Shown here: piece by piece, positions 22,293-35,400 of the stretch
How the letters are laid out: every line of letters begins with the position of its first letter
Position numbering within the stretch: position 1 is the stretch's first letter
DNA from: Agroathelia rolfsii
Lineage: Eukaryota > Basidiomycota > Agaricomycetes > Amylocorticiales > Amylocorticiaceae
Reading direction: 5' to 3'
NCBI GenBank assembly: GCA_018343915.1
Contig: JABRWF010000001.1
Coordinates: 5,642,001-5,706,000, forward strand
DNA: 64,000 nt
Translations under genes and position numbers: made by a program
Notes under the pieces: generated by a model
What the model was told of the DNA's origin: nothing
Database searches by the model: none
Seen by the model: only the letters and a program-made list of their open reading frames with translations

Positions 22293-25200
22293 ATGGTGTC
22301 GGCGAACAAGAAAGGTCTCCAGATTAAGCGCGTCATCAAAAGCGCAGCCCGTCTGCCTGCTCGCGTTAGGGTCTCTGGCGGCCGGGGAAGTGGTAGAAGC
22401 ACCTTCTCTCCCCTTGAAGGCGAAGCCCCTGTCGTCATCCTGCGAGTGCAAATAATCGGCTGTAGCGATCTTGTCGGCAAGGACAAACATGGTTCCAGTG
22501 ACCCGTACGTTACAGCTCCAGGTCGATTGACCGGACACGTATGTGCGATCGCTTTTGAGTAACTGAATAATAATTCTGTCCGATAGGTTTGTTGTTGTTT
22601 CCCTACTCAACTCAAGACACCAGACCCCCGTCACCAAACGCAATGTCAATCCCACGTTTCTCGACAAAGATGCCACATTTGACTTTCCAATCTATCTCTC
22701 GCTCGCAGACAGGCTGGGAGCTCTTGAGTTGGTCGTTTGGGACAAGGACAGGCTAAGGAAGGAATATCTCGGGGAGGTTTCGGTCTCGTTTGAGGATTGG
22801 TTTAGAAATGGGACCGCACTTGGGTTCCTGGATAGTGACAATGAAGTGAGATGGCCACTCTGAGTACTCATTCCATCTGACTCCTCATCTATTAGCCACG
22901 GTCACTTGAATTAGTATCTACGCGTGCAGCTACTCGAGTAACGGGTAGCGTCACCCTCAAGCTTGGCTTTGTATATCCTCCATCATCCGTCATTCAGACC
23001 GTGACATTCGATCAAGTCTTGCGAGAGCTCGTGAAGCGCTCTCGCCCCAGCCTTGTGTCTGCCCCGGCTGTAAGTATCTATATGGCTAGCAGTTTGCTGT
23101 TAATGGTTGATCGTCCCATGAATAGACGGAAGGCATTGGTACAATTAGATCATACCAGATTGGCCCTATATTCGAGGACGACGGCGGGATCAGCTCAGAC
23201 GAGGACGAACCAGGCAGTGAAGAAGATGAAGAGGAAAACATCTTCAACTCTCCATTGCCCATCACCAATGAACTACCTGCATCATCCCATGTACCTCCAA
23301 TCACGGTTGAGGCTCCTTCCATCCCTGTGACGCCAACTACGCCAACTACGCCAACGGCGCCATCCAGCTCAAAGGCTTCGGCATTCATCAAGCATTCTGG
23401 AAATGGGTTCAAGCCACGCCTTGTATTCAGGAAGTCCTCAGTGAATACAACCTCTACTTCAGACATGTCAGAGTTGCCTCGATCTCTTGATCTGCCGTCC
23501 CCACCCGTAACGCCAGGAGAAGCTCCCAAGAGGCCAGGTATAAAGCACGGCCGGTTCAGCAAATCCTGGGTAAAGAAAAAAGAGGATTATAACTTCTCTG
23601 CCTCAAATGACATTGTTGGCATCATCATGCTAGAAATACAAAGCGCGACGGACTTACCCAAATTCAAGAATAGTACGTTTATTCCTTTTTCGTATGTGTG
23701 ATGAGCCATCTGAAAGGATGGTCAAGTGACTAGGCTCGGTTGGGACATGGATCCCTTTGTAGTCATCTCATTTGGCAAGAAAGTCTTTCGCACGCGTGTC
23801 ATCCGCCATTCTTTGAATCCAGTATGGGATGAAAAGCTTCTCTTCCACGTCCGAAGATACGAAGTCAACTTCAAGGTTCAGCTTACCGTCCTCGACTGGG
23901 ATAAACTCTCTTCGAATGATCACGTTGGGGATACAACTATTGATCTATCCGATCTCATTGCAAGTGCACCCCAGCCAGATCCCGAAACGGGCTTGTACCC
24001 TGAAGAAGAGAATGTTGGTCATGCCATGATCCCGTACCAGCGGCCTTTGACTATCGTCAAAGATATGCCTCAAGACTCGAAGCACACTCCGGTTCTAACA
24101 TTCCGGTAGGCACGGGTTTGTTCATCCATGCCTTTTATCTTCTTCATCCATTTTGCAGAGCTAAGTATCAGCCATACGATGCCCTTCGTCAACGATTTTG
24201 GCGCCAGTATCTTAGTCAATATGATACAGACGATACTGGTTCTTTGTCGCTCCTCGAACTTTCCTCTATGCTCGATTCTTTGGGCTCAACACTCTCGTCG
24301 GAGACAATCGAGTCCTATTTTGCGAGGCACGGCAAGAAGGCAGGTGAAGAAGAATTAACTATATCGGAAGCTATACAGTGCCTCGAAGCCGAGGTCTGCC
24401 GACCCACAAGCGAAAGGAAGACACTCGATGGCACTGCCGAAGACAGTCCCTTTACTATGAGCACAAGCCCTGGTGCCACTCCAACGCTCATGGAAGAAGA
24501 GCCCAAATCACTGCGATTTGATAGCTTGGATTTCTCCGGACCGCAGAATAAAACAACCGATTTTTTAGACGTCCCCTCATCTGGCATCCTGGATGTACCA
24601 AACTCGTTCAGCACCGAACCCATGGAACTCGCGCTTTCGGACGTTGCGGATAGCCCGCCAGAGACCTCTACACCTGTGTCTTCTACCAGCACCTCTATCG
24701 GTGGAAGCCAGCGTCATATGACTGCTGATAGTCAATTCTCATCGTCTCACGCAGGCGAAGGACGCATGGCTCGACAGCATTCTAACTCTTCTTCAGACGT
24801 GGAAGAATTGCCTTCATCGAATCACGATACTGAAAACAGTGGTCCTGATGTCGAACGTGTGATCAACATCAAGAACTGCCCGCTCTGCCATCGCCCACGC
24901 CTGACGAAAAAGGCAGAAAAGGATATCGTCACCCATCTGGCAGTATGCGCGAGCCAAGATTGGAACAAGGTGGATCGTATTATGGTCAGCAATTTTGTTA
25001 CGGCAAGCCAAGCGCAGCGCAAGTGGTACACCAAGGTGATCACCAAGGTGTCTAGCGGGAACTACAAACTTGGAGCCGTAAGTCTTCACTCTGGCCTCTA
25101 CTCATCCCGTGTAGCTAATGCAAACCTCCACAGAACTCGGCCAACATCATCGTCCAAAACCGCTTAACTGGCCAGCTTGAGGAAGAGAAGATGCAAGTTT

Positions 25201-26418
25201 ATGTGCGACTGGGCATTCGGCTCCTGTACAAGGTTTGAGAAAAATCTTGCAGGTGTTCTGCAATATCTGAACTGGACCGCCTCTAGGGTGCCAAAAGTCG
25301 GATGGAAGGCGCTCGGGGTAAGGGCTCAAAGTCGAGATGTTTCTTGTCTTTGTTTCTCACCAGCTTCAAGCTCGACGACTTTTAAAATCAATGTCGATCA
25401 AACAAGGTCAAAAATACGATTCCCCGGACTCAGTCCGCGATATTATGCCGTTCATAGAGTTTCACAAACTGAATACTGATGAATTGCTGGAACCCATTAG
25501 CTCTTTCAGTGAGTGGTCCTTGGTCGTCAAACTATCTTCTAGCTCAATTAATCCCCCTAGAAACTTTCAATGAATTCTTCTATAGGTAAGCTTCTGAGTG
25601 TTCTGTGTTTGACCGAAATTGAATTCTCGTAGAAAACTCAAACCGGATGCCCGCCTGCCTGAAGAGTCTGAGAACCCTAACCGTTTGGTTAGTGCGGCTG
25701 ACTGCCGTTTCATGGCTTTCGAGTCCACCAACGAGGCCACCAAGCTGTGGATCAAAGGCCGTGAATTCAGCATCGCTCGACTTCTCGGCGAGGATTTTAA
25801 GGGAGAGGCTGAGCGATACAATGGGGGTGCCCTAGCCATCTTCCGCCTTGCGCCTCAAGACTACCACAGGTTCCACTCTCCGGTTGATGGAACTATCGGG
25901 CGCATGTCCTACATCTCTGGAGAGTATTATACTGTCAATGTGAATGGCTTTTTTGGTCTGGTCTATGGCATTTAAATCTGATCGTTATTTCAGCCGCAAG
26001 CTATTAGGACTGCGCTGGATGTGTACGGTGAGAATGCAAGGAAGATTATCTCGATTGATAGTCCTCAGTTTGGACGTGTTATGGCTGCCTGCATTGGAGC
26101 CATGATGGTTGGGTCAATCAAGACTACTGTTGAAGAGGGCCAGCAGGTCAAGCGCGGCCAGGAGCTGGGTTACTTTGCATTCGGTTTGTTGTTCCAGGAG
26201 GCAGTCGCAACGACTTTGAGACTCACTATTATTGTTTAGGTGGCTCTACTGTTGTGGTGCTATTTGAGAGAGGTGTTGTTCAATGGGACGAAGATCTACT
26301 GATTAATGGTCGAGCATCTCTCGAGACCCTCGTACGTGTCGGAATGGGCATTGGTCGTCGTCGTGGACCACCTAGCACGAAGCCGAATGCGCCAAGTACT
26401 TCGACCACCATGTCTTAG
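22293..26418 (+). CDS. PSD2: phosphatidylserine decarboxylase, PSD2-like (C2-C2-EF hand-PSD)
   Basis: Thirteen exons: 22293-22504, 22587-22845, 22896-23069, 23126-23672, 23727-24105, 24159-25077, 25134-25232, 25287-25317, 25371-25508, 25561-25585, 25633-25939, 25994-26183, 26240-26418. They sum to 3,459 bases, encoding 1,152 residues. A first C2 domain lies at about 45-165 ([20 protein letters not shown]), an acidic/proline linker follows, then a second C2 at about 375-470 ([16 protein letters not shown]) and an EF-hand loop at about 545-560 ([14 protein letters not shown]). A zinc-ribbon-like patch follows (CPLCHRPR), then the decarboxylase domain from about residue 800. The domain has [10 protein letters not shown] with the active-site His and GGST at about 1094-1097. 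PSD proenzymes cleave themselves before the Ser, turning it into the pyruvoyl cofactor. The enzyme makes phosphatidylethanolamine from phosphatidylserine; this C2-bearing class acts on endosome/Golgi membranes in yeast, not mitochondria. Confidence 0.93.
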
Positions 26419-27082
26419 TTTGTGAAAGCGACGACTTTGATCGCGGTAGAGTTATGGTTTCCTTCTACCTTTAGCCATGGATTGTATCCTTCATCTCCTA
26501 ATCCATTTACATACTGTGTCGGACGGACGGACGAAGTAGATAATAATTAAATATTATTAATAAGTCTCACGTGACTGATGGGCGTATAGCCGTTTGGCCA
26601 TCGACAACGATGGCCAGCTTTCCCGAAGACAGCGAGGGCGAGGGTCTAGCAGCACACTGCGTGCATGGCCATGACTGTCTTTGACAATAATATCAGAATG
26701 CGAGGGTGCCTGCATCCATCTCCATGCCACCCGAGTCATGCACAACACCGCCATCAACGACGACGAGCGTCTGCCTGCCGCTCTGGTTGACTTGCTTGAG
26801 AACGACCAACTTTGACTTGGCCCACGGGCATCTGCTACTCTCCTCTGCTTTTTTTTTTGAAGCCTGTAGGCTTGTCTTTTGATATTTGGCTATCCATCCA
26901 TTGTGTAGTTGTGATCATTGTAATATCATTCCTTCTGGGCGGTCTAAACGAACCATTTTGATTGTTGCTCGTGTGTTGCGTCATCAACACACAAAGAACA
27001 CACTCGCATTTTTGCCTCTCTTCTCGCCCTTTTGGCCCCTTGGCTTTTCCAACGCATTCTCAAATTACTTGGCTGACTATCT
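26419..27082. other. intergenic region, promoter of the metacaspase gene
   Basis: Divergent-free spacer. A T10 run lies at about 26850. Open frames on both strands are short and lack splice support. No TATA box is obvious close to the ATG at 27083. Confidence 0.4.
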
Positions 27083-30000
27083 ATGGCGCCTCCTCCCCTT
27101 CCGTGGTTCTCCCGCTCACGGCAGGAATCCAAAGGCGATCCCCGCCCCCGCCGTCGACTACGTCGTGGATCCGTGCCAGACAGGCCTCAGCCCGCCCAGG
27201 ATTTGTACTATAGGCATGTAGCTTGCTCTATAAATATTTAAAATTACAAGCTCATGATGACTCTGCTTTCCTAGAGGTTCCCCCTTCCCAGAACAACGAG
27301 AGATACCAACTTCAGCCCAGGATCCGGATCATCACGATACACCCCAACCTTCCCCTCCACCCGAAGGCGCCCATCATGTCGATATGCGAGATTTCGATCC
27401 TGACCATCTTCCTCCTGAAGTCGTCAATCCACCATCTGATTCTGTGATTCCCCAGCGTCTCCGCAGAAATAGTGAGCCCGGTCAAGGTGTTCGTTTCAAG
27501 CCCGGCATATTTGCCTCCCTCCGTGGCAAGCGCGCTAATAAGAATCTCCCACGCGATATTACTGGTGATGACGGTCCAGATGAATACGTGACGGCCGCAG
27601 ATCCTGCAACTCGAGAGGACCACTTCGTCCCTCCGCCGGTGTCATCCGAACATGCTGCCCCACGCTCCCGCTCCCGCCTCCGTTCTTTGTTTGGCAGGAA
27701 GCGGGAGCGTGAGTACCCTGTCGAGACTATCCAGCCAGACCAGTTTGATACTGCTGCTGAGGACGAACACCCAGATGAACCTCATCATTCAGAAGAACAG
27801 GAACATTACGAAGACCATATTGATCACGGCGTCGAAGACAATGCGGCAGACGAGCCCTCGCCGCTTCCCACTCCTTCGCGAGCGATTATGGCTGACGATA
27901 CTGCCCACACAGCAGGCCAATACATCGTTAGCAAAGATCGTGACCGTGAGCTAGGCGCAGGCGGAAGCAGGCAGGTCTCAGCCATTGATTTCGAATCCGA
28001 GGCCTCGCCGCACATACTGCATACGAACGCCGTCCAGCGACAAGCTGCTAAGGGAAGACACAAAATTACATTTTCGCCCTCAGTCATTGGTGGTGCAGAC
28101 CATGGCTTGCCACAAGAAGTGGATGAATTCGGTAGCACTCGCGAAAACGATCCTTACACAATTGCAAGAGCCCCAGCGCTGCGACACGATCATGTCCGTA
28201 CTGCTCCTCAGAGATCGCATGGTGATGGCGTTCATGCAAGGTCTATGGAAAGGCGCCAAGTGACATACCCTGGCAGTGCGCGAGACACGAACACCGTGCC
28301 CGCCAAGGCTGTGAGGAGGAGTGCTGGGAAAGGTGTTTCGACAGCAGATATCATCAATCGTGCGGCGAGAGAAGTCGAGCAATATCGCTCCGCCGTGCAT
28401 GACGATAGGGGTATTAGCCAGAGCAACACACGCACGCGAGATGCCAGCGGTTCCCATGAGCACAACACTCGCAGGGGGCGAACAGATGTACCCAGAGGCA
28501 AGCATGAATATGCGCGCCACCCGCAAGAACCAAGTCGGCCTGCGCACAGAGAGCATATGTATGATGAACCCGGGCCTCCAGCCGTCTCAAGAAGGGCGTA
28601 TTCTTCTCATCGTCCTCCACACTCTCGTTCAGCCTCCGATGGTCAATTTGATCCGCATATAGCTAGGCTGCGTCGTACACCATCGGGCATGCATGAGTAT
28701 CTTCATATGCCCTCCCATCCGACCGTGTATCATGTGCCCCGCGGACAAGTACCCCGCCTTCCTCCTGGTCAGGTTCCATATCGTCTCGAAAATGGCGTCG
28801 CCCATCGTATACCTGGATATACCTCTGATGGAGAGGGTGCTGAAGGCCGTACAAACTACCCTCAGCACTCTGCGAGCGCGGGCTCTCGCCCGCACCCTTC
28901 CCAATCCCGCTCACGCTCTTATCGTCAGCCAGCACAACCTCATCCATCTGCGCAACACAGAGCTGCGGGTGACGGTGCAGGAGCACGCTTGCGGCACTAT
29001 GCCTATGATGCCTTCCAAGATGTGGTCCATTTGCCTGAGGCTCTTGTTGATGGAGGTGACCCAACGGGGATGCACAAGCATTCTGGAAATGCCGGCGATC
29101 ATCACACGGATACGGGCGCAGGAGACGATTTTGAATACTCTCATTGTACTGGGAGGAAAAGGGCACTATGTGTATGTATTCCTATCATTCTTGATAAGTG
29201 ATGGCACAGCCTCTTGACGTCCTCCTTAGATTGGAATCAACTATACTGGTCAGGATCATGCACTTCATGGATGTGTAAATGACGCGGAAAAGTTCAAAGA
29301 ATTCATCATCCGTACGCTGAAATACTGTTTCCTTTTATTATTCTTCAAGATCGGCTTCTCATTTTGGCTTAGGACATTATGGATACAAACCAAACAACAT
29401 TTTACTGCTTGTAGACACAGATGAGGCAAAAAATCGGACGTCAAGTCACGTGCAATTGCCGACAAGAAGTAATATACTCGGTGCTATGAAATGGCTAGTT
29501 CAAGGGGCACGAAGGCACGACTCTTTAGTTTTTCATTGTAAGTACCCTATGCGGCAATTTTTGTCTTTAGGTATTAAGTTGTTTTGACTAGATTCTGGGC
29601 ATGGATCCCAAGTGAAAAACGAAAATGGTCATGGGTTCCACGAAGGTGCGCAATATCTAAATAAAATCGTCTCCTAAGATCTTGACGAGATTTCAGCTAT
29701 TTATCCGGTTGATTACAAGAAGAAGAGTTACATCCTTGATGATGTTAGTTAATATCAACATTCAGACCCTATATCTTCTTAGATATACTACAGGAAATGT
29801 TTGATATCATGGTACAACCCTTACCTACCGGCTGCAGGTTAACTGTAAGTTTTCTTTTCTCGACAACCATCTCCCAGGCTGAAGCTTTCTCATCAGACAA
29901 TTTATGATGTAAGCAAAATTCGTTGTTAATTGGTCTTTGTAAAGTTGAGACCACTGGTTTTGCAGAGCTGTCATTCTGGCACTGCGCTGGGTGAGATTTT

Positions 30001-30659
30001 ATTCCTCTTCAATAAAGGCAAAAGCTCATCAGTCCATTTTCAGGTCTTCCCTTTTTGGTGCGTTCGGGATGAGGAGTCCGCCAATGGAGGATTAATGAAT
30101 TGACAAAACGATTAGTATCACAGTAATGGTCTACTCAAGTATCGACATGCGGCCATACAAGCAATTAGGGAGCATGTGTCTGCAGCAGACGTAGTAAGCT
30201 CTTTTATATTATGTTATTGTTCCTGATTCGCATCTTTGTTGAACTCGTGTATTAGATATCTTTCTCTGGCTGTACAGATGAAGGGACCAGTGCGGATACC
30301 TTTTCACAAGGTGTAGCCATTGGAGCTATGAGTAACGCGTTTGCGGCGGCGCTAGGTGATCCATTTTTCAGCTTGAAATCTGCCGTCAATTGACATAACC
30401 CTTAGAGGCAAATCATGACCAATCCTATCGACATTTATTGATTGCCTTGAGGTAGTTACTAACATCACACTTTTCTGGGACATCAAACAACAACATTGAT
30501 ACTACCGTTTCCTATAGAGCAATTCTAAAGAAATATAAACAAAAGCCTCAACTTTCCAGTGCGCATATAACAGTCAGTCGCATGTTTTGTTTTGCTTCAT
30601 CTATCGGCATCTCATACAAAGGCTTCGCTTAGGATACAAACCGAAAATTTATCATGTAA
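27083..30659 (+). CDS. type I metacaspase with long disordered prodomain
   Basis: Fifteen exons: 27083-27213, 27275-29171, 29230-29311, 29373-29537, 29592-29645, 29697-29743, 29794-29844, 29897-29908, 29966-29990, 30044-30057, 30140-30193, 30256-30355, 30406-30451, 30518-30572, 30633-30659. They total 2,760 bases, encoding 919 residues. About 675 N-terminal residues are Arg/His/Pro/Ser-rich with no fold seen, far longer than the usual prodomain. The caspase-like domain opens with IGINYTGQDHALHGCVNDA. It has the catalytic His in HYSGHGSQV (about 762) and the catalytic Cys in YDSCHSG (about 815). The C-terminal FSGCTDEGTSADT motif is also intact. Metacaspases cleave after Arg/Lys and act in stress response, aggregate clearance and cell death. 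Exon 8 is only 12 nt and encodes the residues just before the catalytic Ser-Cys-His; exon 10 is 14 nt. Intron 1 has a GC donor (TATAG/GCATGT). The exon 10-11 junction is the least certain. Confidence 0.82.
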
Positions 30660-31147
30660 AAAGCGATGCCATTGCCAAACAAATGCAGGATTTCTCGGGT
30701 TCACAGTCGTATTTAATTAGCTATCTGTATCAAGTAACTATCCCATATTTTATAATTTGTATTTCGAGGTGACACGGACAATTTAATTCGTTCGCTTGGT
30801 TTTGAATGTATATGCCGCCGTAGAAAGGAGGGACTCTCACACAAACCCCTCGAATTGTGGTTAATACTATCTAGGGGGGTCCTGCCGTCTTTTTAACATT
30901 ACATAGCGATGCTTCACTCTGCATTGGTTGATTTGGGGTAAAAATAGGAATTATATCTGCTAAGTTACACAATGTATGCATGTTGCTACGCAGCACGGCA
31001 GCATCGAAGCTATAAGCTATAAACATTCACGCGCCCATGACATAACCAGGACGCCGTGACTCCCACTGGCAGTACTACAACCGATAAATCCACTGACAAT
31101 CACCGGGCCAATACACATATTGTTAGCCGTTCATAAAAGCAATACCC
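30660..31147. other. intergenic region
   Basis: 3' flank of the metacaspase gene and promoter of the PEBP gene. No gene, repeat or RNA seen. Confidence 0.4.
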
Positions 31148-31922
31148 ATGTCTCAAGCCGACCCCTTGTCATCTTTGGTTTCTTCTCTTAAGGGCCAGAA
31201 TATTATCCCCGATGTCGTTCCTGAGAGCTTTTACCCCACACAGCTTCTCACGGTTAAGTGGCCGAACGGGAAAGAGATTGTGCTAGGCGACACCCTAGCC
31301 GTGGAGGATACCGTTGATGAGCCGTCTATCCAGATTGCCCCTATGGCCATCCCCGCTGCTGCAGCCGACAGTTCAGGGGAGCCAGACGACAACGGCGGCG
31401 AGCCTACGTACACCATCGTCCTTACGGATCCAGATGCTCCATCGAGAGCAGAGCCGATCTACCGAGAGTTCAGACACTGGGTCGTACGTTACGGTGTCTC
31501 TCTGATAATCCGAACGGATGCTGATTTAGGACATGGTATATGCATATACTGTCCATTTCTATAGTTAACAGGACTGAAATCCCACGCGCAAGGTGGCATC
31601 GGACTGACTGCTCTTTCCAGTAAGACGGCTACAACACCCTATCGCCCTCCTGGCCCTCGTCCTGGCTCAGGAATGCATCGTTATGGTGACTACTACATCA
31701 TATTTACAATTGCTTACAGACACTAACCTGGCAATCGATATAGTTTTCTTACTATTTCAAGAGCCTGTATCGGGGTCACCTCAAATACCAGTTGGTGCTC
31801 CCGAATATGGATCAGCTTTAGAAGAGAGAAGGTCATGGTCGGCAATGGAATTTGGTAACAAATATGGTCTTAAACTAGTTGGAGTCAATTTTTTCCTTGT
31901 GCATGCTCAGTCCGCTGCATAA
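31148..31922 (+). CDS. phosphatidylethanolamine-binding protein (PEBP/TFS1-like)
   Basis: Three exons (31148-31483, 31565-31685, 31744-31922) join to 636 bases, encoding 211 residues. The PEBP signature is complete: [12 protein letters not shown], then FRHWV at the end of exon 1, and [23 protein letters not shown] across exons 2-3. These build the anion-binding pocket of the fold. Fungal members include yeast Tfs1, an inhibitor of carboxypeptidase Y and of Ras-GAP. Relatives bind phospholipid headgroups and tune kinase or protease signalling. An alanine-rich insert ([17 protein letters not shown]) sits before the DPDAPSR motif, as in other basidiomycete members. No signal peptide is visible, so it is probably cytosolic. 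The ATG chosen is the first in frame. Confidence 0.9.
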
Positions 31923-32418
31923 AATCGTGGAAACCTAAATACTTGCATATCACCATTACAAGGAAGAAGAAATAATATTTGATTTCTTTTGCAGTGTAAA
32001 AAGGTTATCACACTACGAGTATACAGTCAATCATAACAAAGAAAGAAAATGGAGTGCGTCTACAATCGTAAGTTATCGTGAACATTACATGTCAGTAGTA
32101 CTCGGAACATGGAAGTCACGTCGCCAGGACCAATCATCATCATGCATGAAAGCAAAGCAAGTGGGATCAGCAAAATAAAGCAAAAATGTAGACTGAATAG
32201 ATAAACAAAAGCTGCGTTAGTAGGACATCGTTATTTATGATCAGTTCAAAGCGTATAAGGGACATCTCGAGCGTAAAAAATCAGTAAGCATAAGAATATC
32301 TGGCATAGTATATCGGGTCAGAGGAGTGCATCAAATTCATATACGAATCGGACGGTTAGTGGTAGGCATTGGACGTCCGCGAGGACGAGGACGATTTATT
32401 CTCAAAGATTCTCCAGAC
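31923..32418. other. intergenic region between convergent genes
   Basis: Shared 3' region of the PEBP gene (plus strand) and the large Ser/Pro-rich gene (minus strand). AT-rich; no gene or repeat recognised. Confidence 0.4.
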
Positions 32419-35400
32419 CTAATAAAGCGGAGCATCATCAACCCCTGCTTTTCGGCTGCGGAACAATTCACTTACGTTAAACCCATACTCGTTCCGAGAC
32501 TAGTGTTTTCCTTCTTGTCGGCGCCAGCGTTCGTCTTGCCCGTGTTCCGTTTTGCCCATCCAAGTGCACTGCGGCGACTGCCGGACGCTACGTGTGGGCG
32601 AGATTGGAAGTCAGAAATCTGGGGCTTCTCATGGATGTCCTCCTTGAACGGCGAGAGAGGCTTGACAGATGACACTGCTGTTGCAGATACATTCGGATTC
32701 AGAGAAACCTCTGCAAGTGCACGTTTGATGACAGCTGAGGGTCGGCTGGTCTCCAAAATCAAAACTCTAGATTCGTCGGGTGAAGCGTGAATTTTGGTCG
32801 ATGGATAGGGTGAAGGGCGAGACAAGGTTCGTGTACGAGTACGATGGGGACGAAGCTCAAACGGGAGCGGACCATAAGTTTTGACTGAGTGATCCAGCAT
32901 GGCTTGCATTCCGGCGGGATGCTCAGGCGGGACAAATGCTTAAGGTGGCTTTAGATTCAAAAAGATGTCACAGAGGAATCTAACTCACATTGCATAGCGT
33001 ACGTGGAGAATTGAGTGTCTGGCCATACAACACGGCTCTCAGTGACCGTTTCAACTGCTTCATCTTTCAACGCATAATATTTGCGCAGCATGCTGGTGCG
33101 AGGTCCGGTACTGTCGATCGCCACCGAGTCTGTTGCTATATCGGAATCGACGATGAAGACACCGCTGTTCGGACCAACTTGAATGGTCTCGTCCTTGAGT
33201 GATACACGGTGATCTAGAGAGCTTGGTTCAATCAGTTCGGGAAGCTCCTCCTCAATTGTTTCATAAACAGAGGCGCGAGACATTCGAGCTTGAGAGATGC
33301 GACGTCGATGTCCTTGGCCACGGGCTCTAGCTCGAACACGTCCCAAAGCGGATAATTCATCAGAATGAGAAAGGTGCGACAGTGCAAAGTCGATGCTGCT
33401 GAGGTCGATGCTAGACTGCGACCCTCCGGAAAATGAGTCTCCGGAGATGGAAAGAGGAGGTGTATCAGCGTCCGAAGAGTTAGAAGTAACAGTACTGGAA
33501 CGGGAGCGCCCAGTGGTGACAGGTCGAGTGAAGACAGCTTGTCGAACTAAGAGAATAAGCGAATCAACCAGAGTCTATGAACAGAAGGGGCTTACCACCG
33601 GATAGTAAACCCTTGCTTGGACTGGGAGTACAGCCTTCCGAACTTTGTTGCTCGAGCAGACTATGGCCTGCTTTGATCGCATGATCGCCTCCAAAATTAC
33701 TGGGGGATGTTGAAGCGATTGACGGCTTCTCTTCGACGACGCGAGGTTCGATAGCTGGAGGAAGAGAAGAAATGTCGTTGACTGGCGCCACTTGACGCAG
33801 CGTCGTGGAAGGCTTGCGCTTCCCCATCCGGACACATGGAGAAGCATTAACCACCGATCCCATTGACTGGCGTCGGACATGATCACCATCGAACATCTAC
33901 ATGCGTGTAAGTAAAGCACGTATACTATAGTTTCAAGAAAACCTTACCGTAATCAATGTATCATCTCCTTTATCAGCATTTAAAATGAATTCCTTGTAAT
34001 CATCATCACTAAGGCTGGTCATGGACAAGGGCCTGAATTGGAAAGGAGGAGCCAGAGCGTTCGGCATGGGCGCCGATGTTTTGGCCTCTTCCGTGCCGAA
34101 AATTGACTCCGAAGAAGCCGATGTTCTATGCTGGGCGCGCTCGAATAAGGGGTCAAGAGAGAACGCAGGGGGATCATCCATAAGCGAGTCGCAATAATCA
34201 GTAGGGCTGCGTTCATCGTATGTAGTGTAGTCCCCTATATGCTTGCTTGCTACGCTATCGGGTGATGCAGAGATCGAGGCCAGTGGCATTCCATGGTCGA
34301 GCGATTGGAACATCTTGTCGCCAAGGCCAGGTCGAGTTGCTTGTGCAGGAGAGAAATCACTAAACATCGAATCCATAGACATCCCTTGGAGATGACGATT
34401 GAGGACTGGCCGCCCGCCAGGAGCACCATGCATTGCATACGAAAGAGCAACGGAGCTAGCGCTAGCATCCGAATCCTCCCGTCGATGAGAGCTATTGCGC
34501 CGCTGACTATAGGCGCCAAAGCTCCGATTGTATATGCTGACCGGAGGTCCCGTCATGGAAGAGACGGAAGCAACAGAATCACGATTCTTGTGGCGTCCCA
34601 TGTTCATAGAAACAGGACGGAAGTAGAAGCTGGATGCATCGCTATCCACTCGCGTACGACGCTGATTACGCTTGACGAAGTCGAAAGTGTCGTCAACGCT
34701 CATCGACATATCATCCGAGATCCGGTGGGACTGTATGTCCGTCGTGCCATATTCAAAGGGATCAGGCAAGCCTGGTCGAAGGACAGCGCCGTATGATGAA
34801 ACGGATGGGATACTGAAGCCAGAATCATGCTTGTTATGACCCAACTGAGATTGGGATTGACCGTACTCGGCAAGAGCCATTGGATAGAAGCCAAGACGAT
34901 CGCCATTATATTCGAATCCGCGACGCACTTCATCAAATGATTCAAAGCCAAGGAAGCTGAGGGTAGATTCCCGACGAGAATGCCCGGAAGCGACTGATTT
35001 GCGTACACTTTCTTCCATCAAGCCCTTGTAGCTGGTATCGGAATCTACGCGAGGACGAGGGGCGGTAGATGGATCGAGACGGACAGGGAGCTCCATTGCG
35101 TGTGCCTGGACGGGTTTGAGCACAGAGCCATCTTCTTCAACAACGGAGATATTGGATAGCCTGTGGGCTTCTGGCGGAGGCGGAATAATGTCCGACAATG
35201 TGAGCAATGCAGAGGGTGCATCATTACAAGAGGAAGACGAGCCACCAAACTTGAAATCCAAGTCCAGACGACCATCAGAAGGTCTCGACGAAACGGAGCG
35301 AGTGAGTCGAGAGTTGGCTGGAGATTGGTCATCTTGAGTCTGGTGCTCATCCTGAGTGATGAGAGCGTCGGTCTGAATGAACGGAATTGACACGTCCACG

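Noticed and set aside
28663..29166. 167-codon minus-strand open frame opposite the metacaspase prodomain
   Set aside because: Shadow of a GC-rich, low-complexity coding exon; no splice signals, motif or start context of its own.
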